Positions 25,271-34,354 are shown, numbered from the stretch's first letter. The stretch: DNA of 39,288 nt from Halanaerobium salsuginis (GCF_900114545.1 NZ_FOTI01000026.1:1-39288); one strand, 5' to 3'. Numbers and translations: made by a program. The notes: generated by a model from the letters alone, not told the origin.

Positions 25271-26536
25271 ATGAATCAAGCAGTTGATAAAATTAAAGCT
25301 GATTATCAGTCAGCTAAAAAACAGTATGCAAAATTAGGTGTAGATACAGAAGCCGCTCTGGCAGAGCTTAGTCAAATTTCAATTTCTATGCACTGCTGGC
25401 AGGGAGATGATGTAATTGGTTTTGAGGGAAACACAGAGCTTTCTGGTGGGATTCAGGCTACTGGAAATTATCCTGGTCGAGCTAGAACACCTGAAGAACT
25501 AATGGCTGACATTGATCAAGCTTTAAGCTTAATACCAGGCCAGCATCGTTTAAATTTACATGCTAGCTATGCAATTTTTAATGATGATAATCAGGTGGAT
25601 CGTAATCAACTTAAACCAGAACATTTTAAGGCCTGGGTCGATTTTGCTAAAACAAGAGGTTTAGGCATAGATTTTAATCCAACCTTTTTTTCGCATCCTA
25701 AAGCAGCTGAAGCTACTTTATCAAGTCAGGATGAAGATATCCGTAAATTTTGGATTGAGCATGGTCAATGTTGCTTGCGGATTGCAGAATATTTTGCCGA
25801 AGAATTGGACTCAGCCTGTACAGTAAATATCTGGATCCCAGATGGTTTAAAAGATGTACCTGCTGATCGAACAGCTCCCCGGGCCAGACTGAAGGATTCT
25901 TTAGATCAAATAATTGCAATCCCTTACGATAAAGATAAAGTTAATGTAGCAGTAGAATCTAAAGTGTTTGGAATTGGATTAGAAAGCTATACAGTTGGTT
26001 CACATGAATTTTATATGAATTATGCTGCTCAAAACAATCTATTATGTTTATTAGATAATGGGCATTATCACCCGACAGAATCTGTAGCTGATAAGATTTC
26101 AGCAATGCTATTATTTTATGATAAAGTAGCACTTCATGTAACAAGACCAGTACGTTGGGATAGTGATCATGTAGTTCTATACGATGATCGGACAAAAGAA
26201 ATTGCTAAAGAAATAATCAGAAATGGATCAGATAGGGTAATTTTAGGTCTTGATTTTTTTGATGCTAGTATTAATCGTATTTCCGCCTGGGTAGTTGGTA
26301 TGCGAAATATGCAAAAGGCATTACTTAATGCTCTCTTATTACCAGCAGATAAATTAGCAAAATTACAGGATAAAAAAGAATTTACTAAATTAATGATGCT
26401 GCAGGAAGAATTGAAATTGTATCCAGTAGGGGCTGTCTGGAACTACTTCTGTCAGCAAAATAAGGTTCCTGAACAAGAATACTGGTTTAAAGAAATAGAG
26501 CAATATGAAAAAGAGATTTTAAGCAAACGCCAGTAG
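25271..26536 (+). CDS. rhaA: L-rhamnose isomerase
   Basis: 421 residues from ATG 25271 (E. coli RhaA has 419). A longer frame from GTG 25256 is unlikely because it would contain the Shine-Dalgarno site GGAGGG (25259-25264). Strong RhaA blocks: SMHCWQGDDV, GGIQATGNYPGRAR, FNPTFFSHP, NIWIPDGLKD, AVESKVFGIGLESYTVGS, ALHVTRPVRWDSDHVVL and GLDFFDASINRISAWVVG. It converts L-rhamnose to L-rhamnulose using Mn2+ in the cytoplasm. Its place between rhaB and rhaD makes the catabolic role certain. Confidence 0.97.
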   Translation: MNQAVDKIKADYQSAKKQYAKLGVDTEAALAELSQISISMHCWQGDDVIGFEGNTELSGGIQATGNYPGRARTPEELMADIDQALSLIPGQHRLNLHASYAIFNDDNQVDRNQLKPEHFKAWVDFAKTRGLGIDFNPTFFSHPKAAEATLSSQDEDIRKFWIEHGQCCLRIAEYFAEELDSACTVNIWIPDGLKDVPADRTAPRARLKDSLDQIIAIPYDKDKVNVAVESKVFGIGLESYTVGSHEFYMNYAAQNNLLCLLDNGHYHPTESVADKISAMLLFYDKVALHVTRPVRWDSDHVVLYDDRTKEIAKEIIRNGSDRVILGLDFFDASINRISAWVVGMRNMQKALLNALLLPADKLAKLQDKKEFTKLMMLQEELKLYPVGAVWNYFCQQNKVPEQEYWFKEIEQYEKEILSKRQ

Positions 26537-26562
26537 TGGCTGGAAAGAGGTGAATGTAATAA

Positions 26563-27390
26563 ATGAAAGTATTAGCTGCAGAATTTATGCAGAATTTTAT
26601 TAGGATGGCAAATGATGGTTGGGAATTAGGCTGGCATGAACGTAATGGAGGTAATCTGAGTTATAGAATAAAAGCAGCAGAAATTGAAACAATAGCAAGT
26701 AATCTAGATAAAAATACTCCCTGGCTAGAAATTGGTACAGCTGCGCCGGAATTGGCAGGCGAATATTTTTTAGTAACAGGTAGTGGAAAATATTTTAGGA
26801 ATATTATTCTTGATCCAGAGTCTACTCTAGCTATAATAGAAATAGATAAAAGTGGAGAAAAGTATCGAATTTGTTGGGGGTTAAAAGATAATGGCCGTCC
26901 CACAAGTGAACTTCCTTCCCATTTGATGAATCATGAAGTTAAAAAAATTGCCAGCTCCGGTAAATATAGAATTATTTATCATGCCCATGCTCCAAATGTA
27001 ATTGCTCTTACCTTTGTTTTACCTCTGGAAGACAGGGTTTTTACCAGAGAATTATGGGAAATGGCTACAGAATGTCCTGTTGTTTTTCCAGATGGTATTG
27101 GGGTAGTTAGCTGGATGGTTCCTGGCGGTCGTGAGATAGCAGTTGTGACTAGTAAATTAATGGAAAAATATGATGTTGCTATCTGGGCTCATCATGGTAT
27201 TTTTTGTGCTGGTGAAGATTTTGATTCCACTTTTGGTTTAATGCATACAGTAGAGAAATCAGCGCAAATCTTAGTTAAAACGCTTTCAATTAGTCCCGAT
27301 AAGTTACAAACTATTACAGCTCAAAATTTTAGAGATCTTGCTAAAAGTTTTGAGGTCGAACTGCCAGAAGAGTTTTTATATGAAAAATAA
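26563..27390 (+). CDS. rhaD: L-rhamnulose-1-phosphate aldolase
   Basis: 275 residues, class II (zinc) aldolase family. Zinc ligands H140, H142 and H211 (YHAHAPN, WAHHGIFCAG) and acids E116 and E170 correspond to the E. coli set shifted by one. NGGNLSYR (28-35) and LVTGSGKYFRN (70-80) form the phosphate site. It splits rhamnulose-1-phosphate to dihydroxyacetone phosphate and L-lactaldehyde. No lactaldehyde-handling enzyme is in the window, so that step must be coded elsewhere. It follows rhaA by 26 bases with AAAGAGGTG upstream. Confidence 0.96.
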   Translation: MKVLAAEFMQNFIRMANDGWELGWHERNGGNLSYRIKAAEIETIASNLDKNTPWLEIGTAAPELAGEYFLVTGSGKYFRNIILDPESTLAIIEIDKSGEKYRICWGLKDNGRPTSELPSHLMNHEVKKIASSGKYRIIYHAHAPNVIALTFVLPLEDRVFTRELWEMATECPVVFPDGIGVVSWMVPGGREIAVVTSKLMEKYDVAIWAHHGIFCAGEDFDSTFGLMHTVEKSAQILVKTLSISPDKLQTITAQNFRDLAKSFEVELPEEFLYEK

Positions 27391-27430
27391 GTTTATTTTT
27401 AAATTTAATTTATACTAATAAAAGTGGTGA

Positions 27431-27458
27431 CAGCTGATCTAAATATTTAGATCAGCTG
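27431..27458 (+). repeat. Perfect 28-bp palindrome between rhaD and rhaM
   Basis: CAGCTGATCTAAAT (27431-27444) is followed directly by its reverse complement (27445-27458). As RNA it forms a stable hairpin, but no T run follows, so it is more likely an mRNA-stability or processing element, or a protein-binding site, than a terminator. Confidence 0.7.
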
Positions 27459-27516
27459 CTGTTAAGAGAAAAATTAACTGTATTTTGGCAAAATTTAAAC
27501 ATGAGGAGGAAAAAAA

Positions 27517-27843
27517 ATGCAGCGTTATGGGTTTAAATTATTTTTAAAAGATGAAGCTACAGTTCCAGAATATAAAAAAAGACATACAGAAATCTGGCCT
27601 GAAATGATAGAAGTTTTAGATAAAGCAGGCATCAAAAATTATTCAATTTGGAATTCAGGCAAAGTTTTATTTGGTTATTATGAATGTGAAGATAAAGTAT
27701 ATGCTGATCAGTTTCAGGCTGAAAGTAAAGTTGTTGCTAAATGGAATCATTATATGCAGGATCTGCTCGTAAGTGAGAAAGATGATTCAGGTAGACTGGT
27801 GCCTGTAATTGAAACAATGGAGCTGATGTTTTATAAGAAATAA
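27517..27843 (+). CDS. rhaM: L-rhamnose mutarotase
   Basis: 108 residues, close to E. coli RhaM (104). The family core YKKRHTEIWPEMIEVLDKAGIKNYSIW carries the active-site His (H23), and the C-terminal KWNHYMQDLL and ETMELMFYK segments match. It speeds conversion of alpha and beta anomers of L-rhamnose, supplying the form used by RhaA. GAGGAGG is 7 bases before ATG 27517. The hairpin upstream may set its level separately from rhaBAD. Confidence 0.95.
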   Translation: MQRYGFKLFLKDEATVPEYKKRHTEIWPEMIEVLDKAGIKNYSIWNSGKVLFGYYECEDKVYADQFQAESKVVAKWNHYMQDLLVSEKDDSGRLVPVIETMELMFYKK

Positions 27844-27931
27844 TGATTTGAAATATTTAAGAATATTATGATATAAAGCATTAGGAATTTATTGCAAAGA
27901 ATATAATTATACTAATATGGAGGATACATAT

Positions 27932-29416
27932 ATGAAAAAAACAAAAAAAGGAAGAATAGGTTTATATACTGTAGGCCATCCTCATTACTGGGATCAGTTT
28001 GAAGGACTCCAAGATAGGTTGCTAGAGTATGCTAGTTTTATTGAAAAAAAAATGTCACAGTGGGGTGAAATATATAATTATGGTATGGTTGATACAGAAA
28101 AAAGGGCTAAAGCAGCAGGGGAATGGTTTAATACAAAAAATGTAGATCTTTTATTTTGTTATTCTGCTACTTATGCAATGAGTGGTTCTCATATTGCTAT
28201 TCCACAGATAACTGGAGTACCTGTAATTGTTTTAAATTTACAACCAACAGCAAGAATAAATTATAAAGAAACAACAACGGGGGAGTGGTTAGCACATTGT
28301 GGAGCTTGTTCAGTTCCAGAAATTTCTAATGCATATCAGCGTTGTGGAATTGAATTTAGAGCTGTAAATGGGTTACTTGGTCTTGATTATACTCCAGAAA
28401 TATCTAAAACTGATGAGAATACAAGTAATTATCCTGATGCAATTGCTGCTTGGAAAGAAATTGAAGAATGGATAAAAGCAGCTACTGTAAAAAGAAATTT
28501 GCAATCAGCAAAAATGGGTTTTTTAGGACATACATATCCAGGGATGCTTGATATGTATAGTGATTTTACAATGATTACTTCAGAAACTGGAATGCATGTT
28601 GAAGTTCTGGAAATGTGTGATCTGGATCGATTATTTGAAACAATACAAGAAGATGAAATAAAAGAAAAATTGGAAGAAATTAAAAAAATGTTTATTTTAA
28701 GTGAAGATTCGACAGCTGATCCTCTTGCTAAAAAACCAACAGAAAAACAATTAGACTGGTCTGCAAGAGTTGCAATTGCTCAGGATAAGTTGGTAGATGA
28801 GTTTGAGCTGGATGCTTTGACATATTATTATCGCGGAGCAGAAGGTAATAAATATGAACATCTTCAGTCTGGTTTCATAGTAGGAAATTCTTTACTTACT
28901 GCTAGGGGAATTCCCTGTGCCGGTGAAGGAGATATGAAAACTGCTCTAGCTATGAAAATTGCTGATACACTTGAATTAGGAGGAAGTTTTTGTGAAATAG
29001 TAGTTACAGATTTTAAAGATCAAACTATATTATTAGGACATGATGGTCCTTTTCATATTGGAATAGCTTCTCAAAAGCCAGTTTTAAGAGGTATGGGACT
29101 TTATCATGGTAAATGGGGAACAGGTGTTTCGGTAGAAGCAAAAGTAAAAAAAGGTCCTATTACTACTTTAGGAGTTACACAGACAGCTGGGGGAAGTTTA
29201 AAAATGATAATTAGTGAAGGTATGGCAACTGATGGTCCTGTGATGGAAATTGGTAATACAATGACTCCCGTAAAATTTGATATTTCACCAAAAAAATATA
29301 TGGATAGGTGGTTTAAGTCTGGTCCGACTCATCATTTTGCAATGTCAATTGGTCATAATAAATCTCAGTTTAAAAAAATTGCTAAACTTCTGGATATTGA
29401 TTATGAGATAATTTAG
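27932..29416 (+). CDS. Arabinose/fucose isomerase-like protein, substrate unknown
   Basis: 494 residues from ATG 27932; an ATG at 27917 is in frame but overlaps the Shine-Dalgarno GGAGG (27919-27923). The protein resembles the L-fucose/L-arabinose isomerase superfamily: an N-terminal Rossmann-like half (GRIGLYTVGHPHYWDQFEGL, VDLLFCYSATYAMSG), and a C-terminal half with CAGEGDMKTALAMKIAD, TDFKDQTILLGHDGPFHIG and GPTHHFAMSIGHNKSQF, whose Glu, Asp/His and His residues are plausible metal ligands. It lies between rhaM and the importer genes although a full RhaA is present, so it may handle another deoxysugar or pentose, or act as a second isomerase. Cytoplasmic. A specific function cannot be assigned. 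Confidence 0.8.
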   Translation: MKKTKKGRIGLYTVGHPHYWDQFEGLQDRLLEYASFIEKKMSQWGEIYNYGMVDTEKRAKAAGEWFNTKNVDLLFCYSATYAMSGSHIAIPQITGVPVIVLNLQPTARINYKETTTGEWLAHCGACSVPEISNAYQRCGIEFRAVNGLLGLDYTPEISKTDENTSNYPDAIAAWKEIEEWIKAATVKRNLQSAKMGFLGHTYPGMLDMYSDFTMITSETGMHVEVLEMCDLDRLFETIQEDEIKEKLEEIKKMFILSEDSTADPLAKKPTEKQLDWSARVAIAQDKLVDEFELDALTYYYRGAEGNKYEHLQSGFIVGNSLLTARGIPCAGEGDMKTALAMKIADTLELGGSFCEIVVTDFKDQTILLGHDGPFHIGIASQKPVLRGMGLYHGKWGTGVSVEAKVKKGPITTLGVTQTAGGSLKMIISEGMATDGPVMEIGNTMTPVKFDISPKKYMDRWFKSGPTHHFAMSIGHNKSQFKKIAKLLDIDYEII

Positions 29417-29596
29417 AAAATTATATTAATATTAGAATATACTTAAAAATTAATACTATTAGTTTAGTAATAATAAAATAAGTAATATTATAATTAAATT
29501 ACTTTTAAAATATGAATTTATTTATAATTATTGTTTTGAAAATAGTTTTAATATTTTTAATTTACTTATTGGACGAATAGTCTAAAAGGAGAGATA

Positions 29597-31096
29597 ATGA
29601 TGTCCAAATATATACTCGAACTGAAGAATATAACTAAAACTTTTCCAGGAGTTAAAGCTCTAGATAATGTAAATTTTCAATTAAAATCCGGAGAAATTCA
29701 TGCACTTATGGGTGAAAATGGTGCTGGTAAATCTACTTTTATAAAAGTAATAACTGGAGTACATCAGCCAGATCAAGGAGAAATTTTTTTAAAAGGTAAA
29801 AAAGTAAATATTAAAGATCCGAACGATTCAAAAAAACTTGGTATAGCAGCTATTTATCAACATGCAACGAGTTATCCTCATTTAAGCGTAACTGAAAATA
29901 TTTTTATGGGTCATGAAAAAATAGATATAAAAACTAAACGGATTCTCTGGGAAGATATGCATCAATCAGCAGAAAAATTTTTGAAAGAATTGGGGGCAGA
30001 ATTTGATCCTAAAAGGCGAATGAGTACTTTAAGTGTAGCTCAACAGCAGATAGTTGAAATAGCTAAAGCAATTTCAACTAATGCAGAAATTATAATTATG
30101 GATGAACCTACAGCTTCATTAACTAAAACAGAAAGTGAAGATCTTTATAGAATTACTGAAAAGCTGCAGGAAATTGGCACCTCAATAATTTTCATTTCTC
30201 ACCGTTTTGAAGATATGTATAGGTTGGCAGGGAGAGTTACAGTATTTAGAGATTCTAAATATATTGGTACCTGGGGAGTTAATGAAGTCTCTAATCAAGA
30301 TCTAATTAAAGCAATGGTTGGTCGAGAAATTACTCAGATGTTTCCGAGCAAGAATGCAGAAATTAGTGAAGAAATATTTAGAGTAGAAAAGTTGAGCAGA
30401 AAAGGATATTTTAAAGATATTTCCTTTACTTTGCATAGTGGTGAAATACTTGCCATAACAGGATTAGTTGGTGCAGGCCGTACTGAATTATGCCAGTCTT
30501 TATTTGGAATTGAAAGATATGATAGTGGTAAGTTATATTTTGAAGGTAATGAAGTAGAGATTAAAGAGGTTCAAGCTGCAATGAAACTTGGTATTGGTTA
30601 TTTACCTGAAGATAGACAGGAACAGGGATTAATTCTGGATTGGGAACTTGATAAAAATATTTCTTTAACATCTTTAGATAAAATTTCACAATATAGTTTT
30701 ATTGATCGCAAAAAAGAAAAATCAATGGCTAAAAGATTAGCAGAACTAGTTAATGTAAAAGCACGCTCAATTTTTAATTTAGCTAAAGAGCTTTCAGGAG
30801 GTAATCAGCAAAAAATAGTTGTAGCAAAATTATTAACTTCTGATTTGAAAGTTATAATTCTTGATGAACCAACTAAAGGGGTTGATGTAGGAGCAAAATC
30901 AGCAATTTTTAAAATAATGGCTGATCTAGCAGCTCAAGGTTATGCAATTATTATGGTTTCTTCAGAAATGCCAGAAGTATTAGGTATGGGAGATAGAATT
31001 TTAGTAATGAGAAATGGAGAAATCACTAAAGAAATGGCTGTTGAAGAGGCAAGTCAAGAAAAAATACTGGCAGCAGCGATGCAGGAAAAAATATAA
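29597..31096 (+). CDS. Sugar ABC transporter ATPase, two NBDs (CUT2), likely rhamnose
   Basis: 499 residues with tandem ATPase domains, as in RbsA/RhaT. The first half has Walker A GENGAGKST (about 39-47), signature LSVAQQQ and Walker B IIIMDEPTAS; the second half has the usual degenerate Walker A GLVGAGRTEL, then LSGGNQQK and VIILDEPTKG. It energises sugar import with the two permeases downstream. The start may be either of two adjacent ATGs (29597 or 29600), after AAGGAGAG. A 180-bp AT-rich gap before it shows no clear terminator, so it is probably transcribed with rhaBADM. Confidence 0.93.
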   Translation: MMSKYILELKNITKTFPGVKALDNVNFQLKSGEIHALMGENGAGKSTFIKVITGVHQPDQGEIFLKGKKVNIKDPNDSKKLGIAAIYQHATSYPHLSVTENIFMGHEKIDIKTKRILWEDMHQSAEKFLKELGAEFDPKRRMSTLSVAQQQIVEIAKAISTNAEIIIMDEPTASLTKTESEDLYRITEKLQEIGTSIIFISHRFEDMYRLAGRVTVFRDSKYIGTWGVNEVSNQDLIKAMVGREITQMFPSKNAEISEEIFRVEKLSRKGYFKDISFTLHSGEILAITGLVGAGRTELCQSLFGIERYDSGKLYFEGNEVEIKEVQAAMKLGIGYLPEDRQEQGLILDWELDKNISLTSLDKISQYSFIDRKKEKSMAKRLAELVNVKARSIFNLAKELSGGNQQKIVVAKLLTSDLKVIILDEPTKGVDVGAKSAIFKIMADLAAQGYAIIMVSSEMPEVLGMGDRILVMRNGEITKEMAVEEASQEKILAAAMQEKI

Positions 31097-31124
31097 TAAA
31101 CTATATAACTAGAGGTGAATATAT

Positions 31125-32132
31125 ATGTCTGAAAAAAGCTCTAAAAATAAGATTAGTTTAGAACGAATCCAACAAATTAGAGAGTTTAGTTTGATTGGTT
31201 TTATAATTGTTCTTTCAATATTTGTACAATTTCGTAATAGTAATTTTTTAACAATGTCAAACATTGATGACCTTTTGACAAATACAGCTATACTTTCAAT
31301 TTTAGCTGTAGGAATGATGATGGTAATAATTACTCGAGGAATTGATCTTTCTATAGGTGCTACTCTTGCCTTATCAGGTATGGTAACTTCAATGACTGTA
31401 TCTAATTATCCATCACTTCATCCATTAGTAGCATTATTAATTGGTATATTTATTGGGTTAATTAGTGGTGCAATAATTGGTCTTTTAGTTGCGAAGTTTA
31501 ATATCTTACCTATAATTGCTACTCTTGGGATGATGAATGTTTTTAGGGGAATAACTTTTCTAATTAGTGGTGGCAAATGGGTTAGTGCTTATCAGATGTC
31601 AGATAGTTTTAAAGCTATTTCAACTGGGAGTATTCTGGGAATTAATAATTTAATTTTAATTGCGATTATTATTTATCTAGTTTTTTATTATTTTATCAAT
31701 TATACTAGAACCGGTCGTAAAATATATGCTGTAGGTAGTAGTCCGGAATCAGCAAAAATTAGTGGAATTAATGTTGATCGTATTACCTGGCTCGTTTATT
31801 CAATTATGGGAGGATTAGCAGGTTTATCAGGGGTTTTATGGGTTTCCAAGTTTGCTTCTGCGCAGAGTAATACTGCTTCTGGTTACGAGATGAATGTTAT
31901 AGCTGCTTGTGTAATTGGTGGAGTAAGTATTGCTGGTGGGGAAGGTAAAGTTACGGGATTAATTTCTGGGGTTTTACTTTATGGTATTTTAGAAAATGCC
32001 CTACCAATGATTAATGTTTCTCCTTTCTGGCAGAATGCAATTCAGGGAGCTGTAATTCTAATTGCAGTATTGGTAAGTGCTTTAATTAAAAGAAGAATTG
32101 GAAGCTCTAATAAAATAAGGAGGGAAGATTAG
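31125..32132 (+). CDS. Sugar ABC transporter permease (RbsC-like, CUT2)
   Basis: 335 residues, about 8-10 hydrophobic segments after a charged N terminus. ITRGIDLSIGATLALSGMV (about 69-87) and GKVTGLISGVLLYGILENAL (about 273-292) are RbsC/BPD_transp_2 hallmarks, as is RKIYAVGSSPESAKISGINVD. It is one of a permease pair in the rhamnose-type importer and lies 28 bases after the ATPase gene with AGAGGTG upstream. Confidence 0.93.
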   Translation: MSEKSSKNKISLERIQQIREFSLIGFIIVLSIFVQFRNSNFLTMSNIDDLLTNTAILSILAVGMMMVIITRGIDLSIGATLALSGMVTSMTVSNYPSLHPLVALLIGIFIGLISGAIIGLLVAKFNILPIIATLGMMNVFRGITFLISGGKWVSAYQMSDSFKAISTGSILGINNLILIAIIIYLVFYYFINYTRTGRKIYAVGSSPESAKISGINVDRITWLVYSIMGGLAGLSGVLWVSKFASAQSNTASGYEMNVIAACVIGGVSIAGGEGKVTGLISGVLLYGILENALPMINVSPFWQNAIQGAVILIAVLVSALIKRRIGSSNKIRRED

Positions 32133-32135
32133 ATT

Positions 32136-33146
32136 ATGGTAAATAATTCTAACAATGGAATCACTTTAAATAGAGAAATAAAATCAGAAAAAGAATTTAG
32201 TTTAAAAAAATTCTTTTTTCAATGGGAATGGTTGCTATTTTTAATTTTTATAGCTATTCATATTATAAACTCCCAACTATCCCCCTATTATTTAAACACC
32301 TATACTTTACTTGATGCAACGATGACTTTTCTGGATAAAGCTTTTATTGCTCTTTCTATGACTTTTGTTATTATTTTTGGGGATATTGATATTTCTGTAG
32401 GATCAACTATTGCACTTGCTTCTGTAATTATGGCAGTTTTATATAATGCAGGTTTACCTATGCCATTAGCTATACTTGTTTGTCTTTTAGTTGGAGTTAT
32501 TGCTGGTTTTATTAATGGCATTTTAATTGTTAAGTTCAAAGAGTTATCAGCCGTAATTGTTACTTTATCAACAATGATTTTATATCGAGGAATTGCCTAC
32601 ATTATTTTAGAAAATCAGGCTTCAGGTGGATTTCCGATGTGGTTTAATTTTCTTGGTTGGGGATATATTAAAACTATAATTCCCTTTATTTTAGTTGCCT
32701 TTATAATAGCAGCTGTAATATTTTATGTTTTATTACATAAAACAACTTTTGGTCGAAAAGTTTATGCGATTGGAAATAATGATGTAGCCAGTTTATTTTC
32801 TGGAGTTAAAGTAGATAAAATAAAAATTATTGTTTTTACTTTAAATGGTTTAATGGCGGCTATAGCAGCCTTGTTTTTAACTTCAAAAATGGGCAGTACC
32901 AGACCTAATATAGCATCAGGTTATGAATTAGATGTAATTGCTATGGTTGTTTTAGGTGGAGTGAGTACTTCAGGTGGAAAGGGTCGGATGATTGGAGTCT
33001 TACTTTCAATTTTTATTATAGGTTTTTTACGTTATGGACTTGGTTTAGTAAATGTACCAGATCAGGTAATTCTAATTGTAATTGGTATTCTGCTAATTTT
33101 TTCAGTTATGCTGTCAAATTTAAAGTTATTTAGTAATAAATCTTAA
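32136..33146 (+). CDS. Sugar ABC transporter permease (RbsC-like, CUT2), second
   Basis: 336 residues; same family as the preceding permease but with its own divergent N terminus. FGDIDISVGSTIALASVIM, GRKVYAIGNNDVASLFSGVKVD and GGVSTSGGKGRMIGVLLSIFIIG are present. Two different RbsC-type permeases are the layout of RhaP/RhaQ rhamnose importers and of Lsr systems. Its start is 3 bases after the previous stop, with AAGGAGGG inside the end of that gene. Confidence 0.93.
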   Translation: MVNNSNNGITLNREIKSEKEFSLKKFFFQWEWLLFLIFIAIHIINSQLSPYYLNTYTLLDATMTFLDKAFIALSMTFVIIFGDIDISVGSTIALASVIMAVLYNAGLPMPLAILVCLLVGVIAGFINGILIVKFKELSAVIVTLSTMILYRGIAYIILENQASGGFPMWFNFLGWGYIKTIIPFILVAFIIAAVIFYVLLHKTTFGRKVYAIGNNDVASLFSGVKVDKIKIIVFTLNGLMAAIAALFLTSKMGSTRPNIASGYELDVIAMVVLGGVSTSGGKGRMIGVLLSIFIIGFLRYGLGLVNVPDQVILIVIGILLIFSVMLSNLKLFSNKS

Positions 33147-33177
33147 AGAATATTATTAAATAACTTATTTATAAATT

Positions 33178-33207
33178 TTATATCGGAATATTTTTGATCC
33201 GATATAA
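33178..33207 (+). repeat. 10-bp hairpin upstream of the binding-protein gene
   Basis: TTATATCGGA (33178-33187) and TCCGATATAA (33198-33207) pair around a 10-base loop. No T run follows. It separates the second permease from the more highly needed binding protein and may mark an mRNA processing point. Confidence 0.6.
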
Positions 33208-33245
33208 TTTAATATATTAATAATCTACTAAGGAGGAATTTATTT

Positions 33246-34247
33246 ATGAAAAAGTTTTTGATTAGTTTTATGGTTTTAGTAAGTATTTTTATGCTGGTGG
33301 GAAATGTTACTGCTCAAGAAGGAAAGTATGCTATAATTGTTAAAAATGCTGGTAATCCTTATAATGAAAAAGAAATGGATGGCTTTGAAAAAGCAATTAA
33401 TGAAATTGGCGGTGAAGTAATACTTAAAGCCCCAGCTGAGCCAACTGCTGAATCACAAATTATTATGATTGAACAGCTAATTACTCAACATGTTGATGCA
33501 ATAGCTATTGCTGGTAATGATCCTGATGCTTTACAACCAGCTTTAAAGAAAGCAATGAGCAGGGGAATTAAAGTTTTATCACTGGATTCTGCTGTTAATG
33601 CACAGAGTAGAATGGTTCATATTAATCAGGCTGATCCAGAGCAAATTGGTCGAGTTCAGATTCAGGCAATTTCAGAAATGATTGGTGGTTCAGGTCAAAT
33701 TGCAGTTTTAAGTGCTACTTCTCAAGCAGCAAATCAAAACACCTGGATTGAATGGATGAAAAAAGAACTAGAAAAACCAGAATATGATCAAATAGAATTA
33801 GTCAAAGTTGCTTATGGTGATGACTTAAGAGATAAAAGTGTCTCAGAAACAGAAGCGCTGCTTAAGTCATATCCTGATTTAAAAGGTATTATAGCCCCAA
33901 CAACAGTGGCAATTGCAGCTGCTGGAAAAGTACTTACAGATAGAGGTTTACAGGGAGAAATAGAATTAACTGGTTTAGGTCTTCCTAGTGAAATGGCCGA
34001 ATATATTAAAAATGGTGTTTGTGATTGGATGTATCTCTGGAATCCAATTGATGTTGGTTATTTAGCTGGCTATGCTGCAGAAGCTTTAGTGACTGAAAAA
34101 ATAACTGGAAATCCTGGTGAAACATTTGAAGCTGGTAGACTTGGTTCAAAAGAAGTAATTCAGGCTGGTGATGGAACTGAAATTATGCTGGGAGCTCCTT
34201 TTAGATTTGATAAAGAAAACATTGATCAGTGGAAAGATGTCTATTAA
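33246..34247 (+). CDS. Sugar ABC transporter binding protein (RhaS-like, CUT2)
   Basis: 333 residues. A signal peptide (MKKFLISFMVLVSIFMLVG, cleavage near VTAQEG at residues 21-26) precedes a family-4/7 periplasmic binding domain: YAIIVKNAGNPYNEKEMDGFEKAI, VDAIAIAGNDPDALQPALKKAMSRGIKVLSLDS and a C-terminal CDWMYLWNPIDVGYLAGYAAEAL resembling LsrB/RhaS. It binds the sugar outside the cytoplasmic membrane for the two permeases. Position at the end of a rhamnose operon suggests L-rhamnose; autoinducer-2-type ligands are an alternative for this subfamily. AAGGAGGAA precedes the ATG. Confidence 0.92.
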   Translation: MKKFLISFMVLVSIFMLVGNVTAQEGKYAIIVKNAGNPYNEKEMDGFEKAINEIGGEVILKAPAEPTAESQIIMIEQLITQHVDAIAIAGNDPDALQPALKKAMSRGIKVLSLDSAVNAQSRMVHINQADPEQIGRVQIQAISEMIGGSGQIAVLSATSQAANQNTWIEWMKKELEKPEYDQIELVKVAYGDDLRDKSVSETEALLKSYPDLKGIIAPTTVAIAAAGKVLTDRGLQGEIELTGLGLPSEMAEYIKNGVCDWMYLWNPIDVGYLAGYAAEALVTEKITGNPGETFEAGRLGSKEVIQAGDGTEIMLGAPFRFDKENIDQWKDVY

Positions 34248-34252
34248 AAGTT

Positions 34253-34276
34253 TGTTTATCTAAATTTAGATAAACA
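34253..34276 (+). repeat. Perfect 24-bp palindrome after the binding-protein gene
   Basis: TGTTTATCTAAA (34253-34264) is followed at once by its reverse complement (34265-34276), six bases after the stop codon. Without a T run it is probably an mRNA 3' protective hairpin upstream of the true terminator at 34300. Confidence 0.6.
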
Positions 34277-34299
34277 ATTATATAATAATTAGGTTATTA

Positions 34300-34331
34300 A
34301 ATCCAGCTCAATTATTGAGCTGGATTTTTTT
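34300..34331 (+). terminator. Terminator of the rhamnose operon
   Basis: AATCCAGCTCAA pairs perfectly with TTGAGCTGGATT around a 3-base loop, followed by TTTTTT. It cleanly separates the rhamnose and MurNAc units. Confidence 0.9.
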
Positions 34332-34354
34332 AATTAAACAATAGTAAAAACTCA

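Noticed and set aside
26661-26903. 80-codon minus-strand frame inside rhaD
   Set aside because: Antisense to an enzyme with all catalytic residues identified; no start signal.
27275-27288. CcpA cre-like site TTAAAACGCTTTCA inside rhaD
   Set aside because: One mismatch to the consensus and located deep in coding sequence; no second site at a promoter in the window, so chance is the simpler explanation.
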